Part shown: piece after piece, positions 1 through 11,669 of the stretch
How the letters are laid out: every line of letters starts with the position of its first letter
Position numbering within the stretch: the first letter of the stretch is position 1
NCBI GenBank assembly: GCA_030180135.1
Contig: CM058240.1
Location: 73,651,581 to 73,715,580 of the forward strand
Direction: 5' to 3'
DNA from: Orychophragmus violaceus
Taxonomy: Eukaryota > Streptophyta > Magnoliopsida > Brassicales > Brassicaceae
Length of the DNA stretch: 64,000 bases
Notes under the pieces: model-generated
What the model was told of the DNA's origin: nothing
Seen by the model: the letters and a program-made list of their open reading frames with translations, nothing else
The model's database searches: none
Made by a program: the position numbers and the translations under genes

Positions 1-1120
1 GAAATACGGCGGAATGCTTCTACGCGCACTAGAGTTAAACGCTATCCTATAAACCTCAAGACTCGGACTACGCATCTGAGTGCAATGCTCCTAAAAGCAC
101 CAAGGGTCAAATGCTAAATCACACTTTCCTTCGAGAACTATACGAATCTGTCCGGGAAAGCCTTCAAGCTATACGGAACTAACTGGTACAGTCAATACGG
201 AGCCGATGAACGAGATTTTCTCCCAATAAATTTTGCTCGAATTTTTGCATTAACCGACCTAACGTCAACACGATAGTCGGGCTACTCGGACATACAAATC
301 GTCCTAGCAGGCTCGACAAACTAACCTGAAACAAATCTTACTCACAACTCTGAGTAGACTTACTCAGAAAATCCGAGCAGATTTGCTCAGAAAATCCAAG
401 CAAGTTGCGCAGGAAATCCGAGCAGGTATTGTAGAGAAATTTCGAGAAGTCGTGCTCAGAAATCCGAGCAGATTTACACGGAAAATTCCGAACCAAACGC
501 GATTTCTCTCTCGGACTCATCGCATTCATATATACGAGCGGTTCACAATTCAACGCACCGTCTCCACTGCTTTGAATACGCAAGCGTAGACGAAAGACCA
601 ATAATGGATTTCCAAACATCCAACGACATGACAAGAGAACTACGGATGGCTAGATCCCTTTCTTAAGGGTACGTAGGCGGCCTTTCATAAGGTTCAGCTG
701 TAAACAAAATTTTTTCGCTTGAAGTAAAGAAGCATCAAGGTTATACACCAGGAACAACCAATGGTTCCGAAGAAAATTTCAATAACATACATAATTGCTC
801 AGAAGACTCTGCACAAAAAAATCAACTACGGCTGAAAGATCCAAAAGGGTCACCATATACACGCCAATGGATGTGGATCAACTTACTCGAGGGGCCGAAA
901 CAAATCCAACTCGAAAATACCAATTCAAAAAAAATTTCTAACTTGATGTACAAGACGAAGGCCCAAATGCGACAAATGATTCGGACAAATCCTTCGTCGC
1001 AAACGGAAGAGCAACAAAACCGAAAGGACCGAACCAAATCTTTCGGACAATTGCTTTCGCCTCGAATACAAAATAACCTAGCCATCATCGCACTCGAGCC
1101 TGACGAGCTGGAGAGCTAAC
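1..1120 (+). mobile_element. 3' internal end of upstream X unit (Tat-like, non-autonomous)
   Basis: Non-coding 3' end of the internal region of a retrotransposon unit whose remainder lies left of the window. Positions 1-738 match 8397-9102 almost base for base, apart from a 33-bp gap near 527-559. Positions 739-1120 match 18908-19287, which lead into the next LTR. The last bases before the LTR (GAGCTGGAGAGCTAAC) are purine-rich and match the better preserved GAGCTGGGGGCTAAC at the second LTR, a candidate polypurine tract. Short ORFs here are not conserved and are not called as genes. Confidence 0.8.
639..702 (+). other. Conserved Tat post-pol stem-loop motif, copy 1
   Basis: Constant flanks (CTACGGATGGCTAGAT and TACGTAGGCGGCC) surround a short hairpin, here CCCTT-TCTT-AAGGG, followed by GGTTCAGCTGT. 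The motif recurs at 5745, 9002 and 45099 with different stem and loop bases. In the best preserved Tat copy it lies about 30 bp after the integrase stop. Its function is unknown to me. Confidence 0.6.
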
Positions 1121-1479
1121 TGTTGGGGTCAAAAACCCCTCGACGAAAACAATAGCCGAAAACAAGATTGGACAATCGGACACAGACAATTTTTCGTTTC
1201 GGATAAACAGAGTTCCGTATGAGTGACAAGTTATACGAAGTGTCGATAACTTCATACGAGTAACTTTATACGAAAAGAATCAACGGATAAACGAATGTCC
1301 GCATCGGACGTTCGAAGTCTCGTATGAATAACCAAGTTGTACGAAGTACCGACAATTTTAACTAAACAATTTATCGGAGAAATGGTTTCGGCAAAACAGA
1401 TGACATCATAATTGGACAAACATAAGCTTCTGACAGGAACTACGGATCGACGGAACATCCAAACGAAGCAAAGAACGAG

Positions 1480-2665
1480 GTAAACCAGTTAGGAAAACCG
1501 AGCTGAACCAGCTCGGAATTCCGAGATAAACCATCTCGGAAAACCGAGCTGAACCAGCTCGGAATTCTGAGATAAACCACCTCGGAAAACCGAGCTGAAC
1601 CAGCTCGGAATTCCGAGATAACCAATTCAAAAAACCGAGCTGAACCAGCTCGGAATTTCGAGATAAACCATCTCAGAAAACCGAGCTGAACCAGCTCGGA
1701 ATTCCAAGATAAACCATCTCGAAAAACCGAGCTGAACCAGCTCAAAATTCCGAGATAAACCATCTCGGAAAACCGAGCTGAACCAGCTCGGAAAACCGAG
1801 CTAAACCATCTCGAAAAACCGAGCTGAACCAGCTCAGAATTCTGAGATAAACCACCTCGGAATTCCGAGATAAACCATCTCGGAATTCCGAGATAAACCA
1901 TCTCGGAAAACCGAGATGAACTATCTCGGAAAACCGAGATGAACCAGCTCGGAATTCTGAGATAAACCATCTTGGAAAACCGAGATGAACCAGCTCGGAA
2001 TTCTGAGATAAACCATCTCGGAAAACCGAGCTGAACCAGCTCGAAACTCCGAGATAAACCGTCTCGGAAAACCGAGCTGAACCAGCTCGGAATTCCGAGA
2101 TAAACCGTCTCGGAAAACCGAGCTGAACCAGCTCGGAATTCCGAGATAAACCGTCTCGGAAAACCGAGCTGAACCAGCTCGGAATTCTGAGATAAACAAT
2201 CTCGGAAAACCGAGCTGAACCAGCTCGAAATTCCGAGATATACCATCTCGGAAAACGAGCTGAACCAGCTCGGAATTCCGAGATAAACCGTCTCGGAAAA
2301 CCTAGCTGAACCAGCTCGGAATTCCGAGATAAACCGTCTCAGAAACTGAGCTGAACAAGCTCGGAATTCCGAGATAAACCATCTCGGAAAACAAGCTGAA
2401 CCAGCTCGAAATTCCAAGATAAACCATCTCGGAAAACCGAGTTGAACCAGCTCGGAATTCCGAGCTAATCCATCTCGCAAAACCGAGCTGAACCAGCTCA
2501 GAATTCCGAGATAAACCATCTCGAAAAACCGAGCTGAACCAGCTCGGAAAACCGAGCTGGACCAGCTCGGATTTCTGAGCTAAACCAACTCGGAATTCCG
2601 AGCTAAACCAGCTTGGATTTTCCGAGATGAACCAGTTTGGATTTTCTGAGATGAACCAGCTTGGA
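1480..2665. repeat. 46-bp hairpin minisatellite in X LTR
   Basis: About 25 degenerate copies of a 46-bp unit built from three inverted repeats: CCGAGCTG...CAGCTCGG, the 14-bp perfect palindrome CTCGGAATTCCGAG, and CCGAGAT...ATCTCGG. Neither strand has stops in the consensus, so long ORFs (for example a 359-codon one on the minus strand) arise without being genes. RNA from either strand would fold into a chain of hairpins. Confidence 0.9.
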
Positions 2666-3166
2666 TATAAACCCGTCGCCTCTCGATCTTGATCATGAGT
2701 TGCCCCTCCAGAATCCTGAGTTGAACCTTTGAGCCAAACCATCTCGGATTTCCGACCTAAATCGTTTCTGGTTTTCCGAGCTGAACTTTCCGAACGGATA
2801 ACCAAACATTTGCCGATACGCATAACTTGTCGCAACCCATCTTCGTAAACATCAGCCCATACCTTCCTGAGCCGACGATTTGGGCCGATGGATCGAGACT
2901 GAGAGAAATGGGGACTTAGGCCCAAGCATACGACAAACTCTAAGCCAAATAAGTGAGTTGATACGTAAACGGACTCGGAACGTCCAAATCTCGGCCCATC
3001 CGACAAAAGAGTTGAGCCGCGGAAAGACGAATAAGTAAAGAAAGAGATTGGAGAAAGGAAAATCGGAGATAGAAATGTACATTTTAGCAAGAAAAGGAAA
3101 ATGATAAGAACAGGAAGATTTCCGCAAATCCTACGGAAATATTCTCAAAAGCCGACGAACATAAGC

Positions 3167-3174
3167 TATAAAAG
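3167..3174 (+). promoter_or_regulatory. TATA box of X LTR
   Basis: TATAAAAG lies 265 bp before the LTR end, followed by purine-rich leader and AAACCCTAGACC. The same box is at 20900-20907 in the other LTR. Position and context fit the U3/R promoter of a plant LTR. Confidence 0.55.
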
Positions 3175-3442
3175 GAGGGAGAGACCAGACGAGAAAGGCA
3201 GAGCGAAAAACCCTAGACCTAGACTTAAAAACTTAGCAGTTTCTCTTAGCCGTTTTGAGAGTTCTTTTGTACTTTCTTTCCGATTCTTTTACTCTTTTTT
3301 ACAATCTTTGTATTCTTTTCGACTTCTAATCAATAAAACGTCCTCTGGGTTTGCTAGTTTAGTGGTTGTTCCTTGAAAGTTTCTGTTCCCTAAAAGTTTT
3401 GCTATACAAGTTTTGACCGTGTGAGTTTCGACTCTCATAGTT

Positions 3443-3460
3443 TGGCGCTGTCTGTGGGGA
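3443..3460 (+). other. Primer binding site of X
   Basis: TGGCGCTGTCTGTGGGGA lies three bases after the LTR end. It resembles the Tat-type PBS beginning TGGCGCCGTC, with a C-to-T change. It fixes the element orientation as plus. Confidence 0.75.
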
Positions 3461-3509
3461 AATAGAAAATTCTTACACTTAAAAACCACCAACTAACGGA
3501 TCTGAGGAT

Positions 3510-3990
3510 ATGGCCACCGACGGAGAAAAGAACAAATCATCTAGTGGCAATCAACGCTGCAGCAGCCGCAGCCGCATCACACGACACTATGACGGATAAA
3601 GCGGCAACAGACGCAGCCGCAACTAATGCAACGACAACCGACGTAGCGCTATCCGATTTTAAGGAGACGACAGCCGTATTGATGCAAAAACTCAGTATCG
3701 GGCGAAGGCGAATACCACGCTCACCGAGCAAGTGGAGAGGCTCGGTACAAGAACCTGGAGCACTCATGCAGTGAAGTTCATACCATCAAAGCGACCACAA
3801 CTTGCAAACAAGCGAACATCTCCTTCGGACAGATCTACCACCACCGATCCAACGAAGAAGGATCTCGACAACTATCGACGTCGACGGAGAAGACTGCATG
3901 AACGCAACCTCAAACAAAAATAATTTTAACAAGGATACCAAACATCGGATCGGAATTCGCCGAAACTGGAAAGAACATTTTTTGGTATGC
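3510..3990 (+). pseudogene. Remnant of Tat-type gag N-terminus in X
   Basis: An ATG at 3510 opens MATDGEK and stops after 29 codons. Downstream pieces in shifted frames keep similarity to the gag start of element Y: both have a MATD start at the same distance from the PBS, and both contain a block reading like 'cgctcaccgagcaagtggagag'. No retrotransposon-gag core, protease, RT or integrase follows before the next LTR, so X cannot supply its own proteins. It is best read as a deletion derivative of a Tat element that kept the LTRs, PBS, the first part of gag and the 3' end. Confidence 0.55.
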
Positions 3991-4439
3991 TAAGATCATC
4001 TTCGTCGTAAATCGTTTTACGATCTCTCCGATTATCAAGATAAGTACCTGAAATTTAATTTTCCTTCTCATCATCAGTTGTTTTACAAACTATGCCGATC
4101 TATTCCACTTCTTTGTGACTTATCAAATCTTTCTGTGTGTTCAACGTACAATCTATTTCTCTTTGATTTCGTTATACATGTTGAGAATCTTTGTTAGAGA
4201 CTTTGCGGTTATATGTTATGATAAGATTCTAACCGACTTTCATTATCGAACGAGTGTCCGAACTTCGCTTCGTTTGCAGATCTATCTGCGACGCCAAGGA
4301 GCCAAACAGCCGACGATCGTACCGGAATTGAACGGCTTGAAAAATCTGTTTTAATACGTTGCTGCAGCCGAGTCGAACTATCTCTAACCAATCTTCATCG
4401 ATGCCCCGTCGTCACACCATCAGGAGTTCTGAGCCATAT

Positions 4440-5265
4440 TGCTCCTTGACCATATATATCCGAGCACATAAGACTGCTCGGAAATTCCGAGCAAACCCTC
4501 GGAAATCCGAGCTCAACCACCTCAGAAATCCGAGCTGAACTACCTCGGAAATCCGAGCTGAACCAACTCAGAATATTCGAGCAAACCAGAGCACACAAAC
4601 TCTTGCAGTATGCTCGCCAACTCGCAAAGCGTGCTCGCCAACTCGCAAAGCATGCTAGGCAACTCGCAATCACGCTCGGCAACTCGCAAAGCATGCTCGG
4701 CAACTCGCAAGCATGTTCGGCAACTCGCAAGCATGCTCGGCAACTCGCAAAACATGCTCGGAAACTCGCAAAGCATGCTCGGCAACTCGCAAAGCATGCT
4801 CGTGAACTCGCAAGCATGCTCGGCAACTCGCAAAGCCTGCTCGGCAACTCGCAAAGCGTGCTCGGCAACTCGCAAGCGTGCTCGGCAACTCGCAAGCGTG
4901 CTCGGCAACTCGCAAAGCGTGCTCGGCAACTCGCAAACGTGCTCGGCAACTCGCAAAGCGTGCTCGGAAACTCGCAAAGCATGCTCGGCAACTCGCAAGC
5001 GTGCTCGGCAACTCGCAATCATGCTCAGCAACTCGCAAGCGTGCTCAGCAACTCGCAAGCATGCTTAGAAACTAGCAAGCATCCTCGACAACTCACAAAG
5101 CATGCTCGGCAACTCGCATATTTTTGGAAAATCCGAGCTGATCCAGCTCGGAAATCTGAGCTGATCCAGCTCGGAAATCTGAGCTGAACCAACTCAAATC
5201 CGAGCTGAACCATCTCGGAAATCCGAGCTAAACCAGCTCGGGTTTCCGAGCTAAAAAAAAAAAGA
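4440..5265. repeat. 21-22-bp minisatellite of X (array A)
   Basis: Roughly 24 copies of a unit like GCTCGGCAACTCGCAAAGCAT (4610-5115), flanked on both sides (4490-4575 and 5130-5260) by CCGAGCTGAACCAGCTCGG hairpin units related to the LTR array. ORFs seen in several frames are repeat-derived. Confidence 0.85.
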
Positions 5266-5744
5266 AACGTGAGCTTTCAGCTCGGAAAAAAAGAGAGGGA
5301 AGGGGCAAGAAAAGCAGCTCGGAATACGAGCTAAACGTGATCTCGTGTAGAAATATATATATCCGAACTTCCCATATACTCGGGAACAAGTCTTCCGACC
5401 ATCATCATCTCGACGATCATTCCTAACTCGACAAAGTTACTTTCCGCGACCGTCTCACCACTCACACAGAACCTGCTCGTATGCATCATTCCCATGTAAA
5501 AGGCTCCTCAGCAATAACCTAGTCCTATGGAAATGTTTCCTGAACGCGGCTGAACGAAGGACATGCAAACTAGGAGTAAACCGAGAAGGAACATGCATAG
5601 ATAGTTAGCAAAGTAGTTTACCATGGAGCATACGAACTTGCCAACATGGACGATGACAAGATTCCAAGAAGTTGGAATGCAACACATTTCGAAGAAGTAC
5701 TATCACTAAGACGATATTTCTAAACATCTCAAGAAACAACTCGA

Positions 5745-5810
5745 ACTACGGGATGGCTTGATCCCCGAAAGGGGTACATAGGCAGCCAATATCTTGATCG
5801 TTTCAGCTGT
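5745..5810 (+). other. Conserved Tat post-pol stem-loop motif, copy 2
   Basis: Same constant flanks as at 639, but the stem is CCCC closed by a GAAA tetraloop and GGGG. The outer bases GATC and TACATAGGC are kept. It is followed by TTTCAGCTGT and a purine tract (5829-5842). Confidence 0.6.
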
Positions 5811-5929
5811 CCCTCCTTTTATTGTAAAAAAAAGGGGGAGTGGATCCATATATATATATATATACTCTCGCATCAGAATTCAAAAAATTTTAAAACAATT
5901 TTCGAACTCGAAAGCTTTTCGGATAAAGT

Positions 5930-6245
5930 CGCTCGGAACATTCAAACAAATCAGCTAAGAACTTTTTAGCAAGTCAGCTAGGAAATTCCGAGCTGTCCAA
6001 GCAAGTAAGCTAGGAACTTCCAAAGTCAGCTAGGGAAGTCCGATCTGTTCAAACAAAGTGAGCTAGGAACTTCCGAGCAAGTGAGCTAGGAACTTCCAAG
6101 CAAGTCAGCTAGGAACTTCTGAGCAAGTCAGCTAGGAAAGTCTGAGTTAGTCAAACAAGTCAGCTCGACACTTCCAAGCAAATCAGCTAGGAAAGTCTGA
6201 GCTAATCAAACCAGTCAACTCGGAGCTTCTGAGTAAATCAGCTAA
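5930..6245. repeat. 24-25-bp minisatellite of X (array B)
   Basis: About a dozen degenerate copies of a unit like AGTCAGCTAGGAACTTCCGAGCA. It carries the TTCCGAG word found in all X arrays. No coding potential is recognised. Confidence 0.75.
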
Positions 6246-6254
6246 GAAAGTCCG

Positions 6255-6785
6255 AACTTCGGAGCAAACCAGTTAGAAAATTCTGAGCTGACCTCTCCTC
6301 TCGGAAATTCCGAGCTGACCTCTCTTCTCGGAAATTCCGAGCTGACCTCTCTTCTCGTAAATTCTGAGCTGACCTCTCTGCTCGGAAATTCCGAGCTGGC
6401 CTCTCTTCTCGGAAATTCCGAGCTGGCCTCTCTTCTCGGAAATTCTGTGCTGACCTCTCTACTCGGAAATTCCGAGCTGGCCTCTCTTCTCGGAAATTCC
6501 GAGCTGACCTCTCTCCAAGAAATTCTGAGCTGACCTCTCTGCTCGGAAATTCCGAGCTGGCCTCTCTTCTCGGAAATTCCGAACTGGCCTCTATTCTCGG
6601 AAATTCCGAGCTGGCCTCTCTTCTCGGAAATTCCGAGCTGGCCTCTCTTCTCGGAAATTCCGAGCTGACCTCTCTTCTCGGAAATTCTGAGCTAACCACT
6701 CTTCTCGGAAATTCTGAACTAACCAGCTAGGAAATTCTGAGCTGACCACTCTTCTCGGAAATTCCGAGCAAGACGCTCCCCTCAA
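6255..6785. repeat. 27-bp minisatellite of X (array C)
   Basis: About 19 copies of a unit like CTCTTCTCGGAAATTCCGAG plus a GCTGAC or GCTGGC tail. CTCGGAAATTCCGAG is a near-perfect palindrome. Minus-strand ORFs repeating EFPRREASS come from the repeat. Confidence 0.85.
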
Positions 6786-7589
6786 CCAAAGACAAAACTT
6801 TTCCAACCGATTTTGAGGCATATTCAGACTACTCTCAAGGCACTCGGCTCATACAGACAATTCACTCAAACAAGTTGGGAAAACAAATCATAACTAAAAG
6901 CACGGCGCGTCCGCAAAAGTTTAGCTCCCCAACCATTCTCATGAAGACATCCGGTAACAAAAACAAACTCCCTTTTCCCACTTTCATTATAATTTATTTC
7001 TCTTAGATCGAAATTAGGATATGAACATTGTAACTTAGAATCCGCCTACTATTACATCGAATGCATAGTCGTTAGGAATAGCTTATCTTGTCCGCTGACG
7101 GCCGCAGCGGACAAACGCATACATCCTTTACGGATATAAGCCAACACATCCAATATGGATTGAGGCTCTATTACATCCAACAACGGATAAAAGCACGCTA
7201 TATATGTTTATTATCGGCAAAGGGAACATAAGCCGAGAGGTCGACGTAAGATCCCAAAAACGGGTTGTTGATAGGTCTTCAAATCCGCCGCACCAGTACT
7301 GGAGACGATAATAAACCCCAAAAAATCCAGTATAACGCTACTCGGCACACTGGTGAAATGACGTTTTAACCAAGTGTATCTTGGTTCGGTATCTTTGAAA
7401 GGTAGTCCTGCGGATACCGGCTTATTTTTAGTGAACGGAAGACGCAAGGCGAGAGTTTCACGGAAAACCGGGATCGAAAATCTAAACCCAGTAAAATGCA
7501 ACACACTGGTCTCGACAACGTCATTATTGAGTACACGACCGACTTGGGAATGTAAGACGGCAGACCCCCACACTAGTACTAAAGTCAAC

Positions 7590-8262
7590 CGTAAAAATCC
7601 TCGAAACCCAGCAAGACGCTTCCGAGCACGCTGGTCTAATCATTATAAGTCCATAAGAGAAAAACGATTTGTTATTTCTCGGACTCGAAACCCAGTAAAC
7701 GCTTCCGAGCACACTGGTCTGATCATTATAAGTCCACAAGAGAAAAACGTTTTGTTTCTCGGACTCGAAACCCAGTAAAACGCTTCCGAGCACACTGGCC
7801 TAAACCATTATAGGTCCGCAAGAGAAGTACGTTTTGTTATTTCTCGGACTCGATGTCAAAACCCAGTAAGACGCTTCCGAGCACACGGGTCAAAACATTA
7901 CAAGTCCGAAAAAGGAATACGTCTCGCTACTCCCGGAATCAATTTTGAAACCCAGTAAGAAACTTCCGAGCACAGTGGTCTAATCATTACATGTCCACGG
8001 AAGGAATACGTCTTACTATTCCTTGGACTCAATTTCGAAACCCAGTAAGACACTTCCGAGCACACTGGTCTAATCAGTACATGTCCACGGAAGGAATACG
8101 TCTTACTATTCCTCGGACTCAATTTTGAAACCCAGTAAGACGCTTCCGAGCACACTGGTCTAATCATTACATGTCCACGGAAGGAATACGTCTTACTATT
8201 CCTCGGACTCAATTTCAAAACCCAGTAAGACGCTTCCGAGCACACTGGTCTCAATAATCTCA
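7590..8262. repeat. ~90-bp tandem repeat of X (array D)
   Basis: About eight units beginning CCCAGTAAGACGCTTCCGAG. The last four are 90 bp apart (7951, 8041, 8131, 8221) and earlier ones are slightly shorter. Each unit contains CTTCCGAGCACACTGGTC and CCTCGGACTC. Two or three diverged part-units extend on both sides. Confidence 0.85.
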
Positions 8263-8396
8263 GGATTGTAAGTAGAGTATATCTCGCTGACCTTCAAACT
8301 TAACTCAAAACCTAGTTAGGCACTTTCAAAGCATGCTGGTCTTAGTCATCACAAAGGCGAGTATATCTCGCCAACGTTCGAGCTCAAAACTTGATC

Positions 8397-9107
8397 CGAA
8401 ATACGGCGGAACGCTTCTACGCGCACTAGAGTTAAACGATATCCTATAAACCTCAAGACTCGGACTACGCATCTGAGTGCAATGCTCCTAAAAGCACCAA
8501 GGGTCAAATGCTAAATCACACTTTCCTTCGAAAACTATACGAATCTGTCCGGGAAAGCCTTCAAGCTATACGGAACTAACTCGTACAGTCAATACGGAGC
8601 CGATGAACGAGATTTTCTCCCAATAAATTTTGCTCGAATTTTTGCATTAACCGACCTAACATCAACACGATAGTCGGGCTACTCGGACATACAAATCGTC
8701 CTAGCAGGCTCGACAAACTAACTTGAAACCAATCTTACTCACAACTCTGAGTAGACTTACTCGGAAAATCCAAGCAGATTTGCTCAGAAAATCCAAGCAT
8801 GTTGCGCAGGAAATCCGAGCAGATATTGTAGAGAAATTTCGAGAAGTCATGCTCGGAAATCCAAGCAAATTTACTAGGAAAATTCCGAACCAAACGCGAT
8901 TTCTCTCTCGGACTCAACGCACCGTCTCCACTGCTTTGAATACGCAAGCGTCGAAGAAAGACCAATAATGGATTTCCAAACATCCAACGACATGACAAGA
9001 GAACTACGGATGGCTTGATCCCTTTCTTAAGGGTACGTAGGCGGCCTTTCATAAGGTTCAGCTGTAACAAAAACTTTTCGCTTGAAGTAAAGAAGCATCA
9101 AGGTCAT
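8397..9107 (+). repeat. 3' internal segment of X, second copy
   Basis: Nearly identical to 1-743. It ends at the Athila-1 target site GTCAT (9103-9107) and resumes at 18913. It contains another copy of the post-pol stem-loop motif. Confidence 0.85.
9002..9065 (+). other. Conserved Tat post-pol stem-loop motif, copy 3
   Basis: Paralogue of the copy at 639, with the same CCCTT-TCTT-AAGGG hairpin between GGCTTGAT and TACGTAGGC. Confidence 0.6.
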
Positions 9108-10302
9108 TGATAGGGGTCAGGTTTTAATCCTATATCTAACTGCAAGTGCACAGTTCAGTGGTTGTAGTATATAGGTATCGAATCCACAGGGACTCTGGTA
9201 TTCAATAGCTCAAGAACAGGAAATTAAACTAGGAAGAAGGCAATGTGATTTAATAAAAGCTATGCGAGAAAGTAAACAGAAAGCAGAGATTGTTGGTTGT
9301 GAAAACAAGTTATTAAGAGCGCTAAGTCTAGGGCGTTCTCAGGAAATCAGACAAGCAGACAGTTCATTCAGCAAGGATCTAATTAAGCACAGTTCTAGAA
9401 CTCAAAACACAGATATAGAATTAACCAAATTCCTTTGCGATAATTCTCTAAGTCTAAGTGCAGCAAACCAAATTTTCGTTTGCGAGAACTAACAGATTAA
9501 ACTAGCATTAATTCCAAGTTTGATATGTTCACAATTATCCTAAACCAAACTTTCGTTTGCGAGAAGTTTAATTGCTCAACCTAATTAAGTCAGATTCCTA
9601 AACCACACTTCTGTGTCGTATTTAGCAACCTAAGATCTAAATTCTAATTGATCAGGTTAGAACTAGCTTTAAGCACAATTAGATTGAAGAACATATATAG
9701 TTATGAATCCTTAACTGAATTAAACAAGTCTAGCAAGTCATGAAATCCTATGTGAGAAACCCTAAACCTAACTAGGAATCTACTCAGACATAGATAATGA
9801 AAACATAATCATATGAAGAATAAATTGCATAAAAGATAAAGAATTAAAGGGGTTCGAAATCTTCTCCAAATACAGATGAAGTAAAGGTTCAGATCAGCCC
9901 CAAAAGCTCTAAAAATCCTCTGCTCTTAATTATGAAAGCGTAAGTAATTAAAACACCAAAAACTTAATTATATAGGTCTAATCTCGGTCAAGGGCTTCTT
10001 TGTAAATATCAAGAACTTATGGATCAGAGTGCAATATCTTGACTCTTCATAAACCGCCGAGTTTTGGGCCCATCTCGCTGGTGCAACGATCGGTGCTAGT
10101 GTGCAACGATCGACGCATTTCTCTGTTTCGGACAGTGAACTCTATCTCTCGGCCAAACACTCTAAAAATCTCCAAAAAGTGCCATAATCACCAAATATGC
10201 TCCAAACCTGATTATACCTGTAAAAGACTCTAAAAGAACACAAAAAGACACTAAAACACACTTATATCATGGTCTAAAACTAGTAAAAACCATGATATAT
10301 AA
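9108..10302 (-). repeat. Athila-1 3' LTR (left)
   Basis: 1195 bp. Starts TGATAGGGGTC and ends TATATAA, where its partner has TATATCA, so one terminal base has changed. It carries a TATATAA box in minus sense (9968-9974) and a palindrome pair at 10087 and 10107, upstream of that box. Confidence 0.95.
10083..10117. promoter_or_regulatory. Palindrome pair in Athila-1 left LTR
   Basis: CGATCG cores at 10087 and 10107, 20 bp apart, with GCAA/GTGC-type arms. They lie about 113 and 133 bp upstream of the LTR TATATAA box in the element's own direction. The partner LTR has the same pair at 18693 and 18713. Confidence 0.6.
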
Positions 10303-11669
10303 ACTCCCCCACACTTAGCCTTTGCTTGCCCTCAAGCAAAACATAGAACTAAAGCTTGGTGAAGAGGTTTGAAAACTCTTCAGAAACTCATTTCATCCTA
10401 GAAGCTACAATACTCAGATTCCCCTTAGTAAACCACAGAAAGAATCAATCACAGGATATCAAGACCAACATGTACTTCCCCCACACTTAGCAACTGTCCT
10501 AAGTAAACTCCACAATCACATTCAAGCATTCAAATTCTCCCTACTGACTTCTGCAAGTATTTAAGTGCGGTCTCACCTAAGGAGTATCGATCAAAGGGCA
10601 CATGGATTCTTACCTTATCAGCTCTAGACCACCATACTATCTTTCTCTAGTCCCTTTCTTCTCTTTTCCCTTCTTTAACAACTGATTTTTCCCACATTGG
10701 GTATCATTTTATTTTTTTTATCAGTGTTCTTCCCGTTATGGGGTGTACTTTGGACACATTCCATGGATAGCACAGGAGATAATAGGGGTCTCTACCACTC
10801 ATGTGACCACTTCGGAGTTACTAACCCATCCTCAGTTTATTGTCTTTTTTTTTTTTTTCTTACTTTATAGAAGGGGAGAAGGGAGTTAAATAGGATAGGT
10901 TGACAGGCTGTGTCAGAACTAACAAGGGAATCCGACACAAAGTATACCAAGCCCTTAGGTGAGAAATCTAAGTCAGTATTAAATTGAAGTCAGTAAAAGG
11001 ATCCTCTGATACCTGAAGTGATGTGGGTGTTCCCAGTAGGTTGATCTGTGTCTGGGTTTTCTAATAGTCAGAGATAGATCCTGCAACTTCATCCCAATGG
11101 TTACTTAAGTTCCTGCAAGTCTTGTAAATCTTCTCAGAAAATCATAGTTTCTTACTTAAACAATTTTGACTCAATAAAACAAATTTTTTGGAAAAATGGA
11201 CTGACTCTTAAGAAAACAGAAAGATAAACGTCAGTGGCACCTCCCCCACACTTAAGACACACTGTCCCCAGTAGTGTCAAGCGAAGGATCGGTAAAAAGA
11301 AATAAAAATTGTTAAAGTTCTGTTGAGTTCTGTCGGGTTTACCTCTGTCGCTCAGGCATCGATCGTTGCACTAAGTGCATCGACCGTTACTAGGCGATTT
11401 TCGTGTATGGTCGATCGTTGCTCAGGACCGCAACGATCGCTGCAATGCGATTCCGATCGTGTTGTGACGATCGACACAGAAGTGCGTCGATCGACGCACT
11501 GCGAATTTGTCCGAGACCTGCAATCATAAACTCACCAAAAACAAAAACAAACGTAAAATCCTAACAAAAACACCAAAAATTAAGTAGAAAAACACCAGTA
11601 CCTAATGGTGGGTTGCCTCCCACCCAGCGCTTGTTTAAGGTCAATAGCTTGACCAGACGAACAAGATTT
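10303..11669 (-). other. Athila-1 conserved 3' non-coding block with PPT
   Basis: No ORF of note. It is conserved in sequence and order in Athila-2 (25690-27040), Athila-4 (50769-52083) and Athila-5 (58520-59928). In minus sense it holds a stem-loop just after the integrase stop (11608-11631, GGTGGG-AGGCAA-CCCACC), a palindrome cluster (11356-11498), and three polypurine tracts of the form AAGTGTGGGGGAG (11241-11254, 10475-10490 and 10303-10317). The last one adjoins the 3' LTR and is the expected PPT. Confidence 0.8.
11356..11498. promoter_or_regulatory. Palindrome cluster, Athila-1 3' block
   Basis: Cores at 11360, 11381 (CGACCG), 11412, 11434, 11468 and 11488. Spacings within pairs are 21, 22 and 20 bp, and 31 bp separates the first two pairs. 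Several are followed by GCGATT. Confidence 0.6.

Larger units (their letters stand above)
1121..3439 (+). repeat. X LTR, shared between two tandem units (2319 bp)
   Basis: Starts TGTTGGGGTC, where GGGGTCAAAAACCCC forms a hairpin, and ends at GACTCTCATA. It aligns along its length with 19288-21172. It is followed by a primer binding site and preceded by the same 3' internal sequence that precedes the second LTR, so it serves as the 3' LTR of the left unit and the 5' LTR of the right one. It is 434 bp longer than the right LTR, mainly because of extra copies in its minisatellite. The terminal CA is changed to TA. Confidence 0.85.

Noticed and set aside
639..702. tRNA-like structure in the GGCTTGATCCC...TACGTAGGC motif
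   Set aside because: No cloverleaf, no T-loop (GTTCGAATC-type) and stems too short. Kept only as a stem-loop.
1440..2519. 359-codon minus-strand ORF rich in FRAGSARFSEMVYLGIPSWFSS-like repeats
   Set aside because: It lies wholly in the 46-bp hairpin array, all minus frames are open, and the length changes with copy number. No domain.
3537..3774. Ala-rich ORFs on both strands
   Set aside because: Overlapping low-complexity translations of a GCAGC-rich gag remnant; no conserved frame.
4395..5213. Several overlapping ORFs on both strands
   Set aside because: All are translations of the 21-22-bp array A; open in several frames at once.
6238..6821. Minus-strand ORFs with EFPRREASS repeats
   Set aside because: Products of the 27-bp array C, not a gene.
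7524..8254. Minus-strand ORFs with CSEASYWVSKLSPRN repeats
   Set aside because: Products of the 90-bp array D.
10039..10233. 64-codon ORF repeated at 18645
   Set aside because: It is LTR sequence duplicated by retrotransposition; not conserved in the other Athila LTRs.
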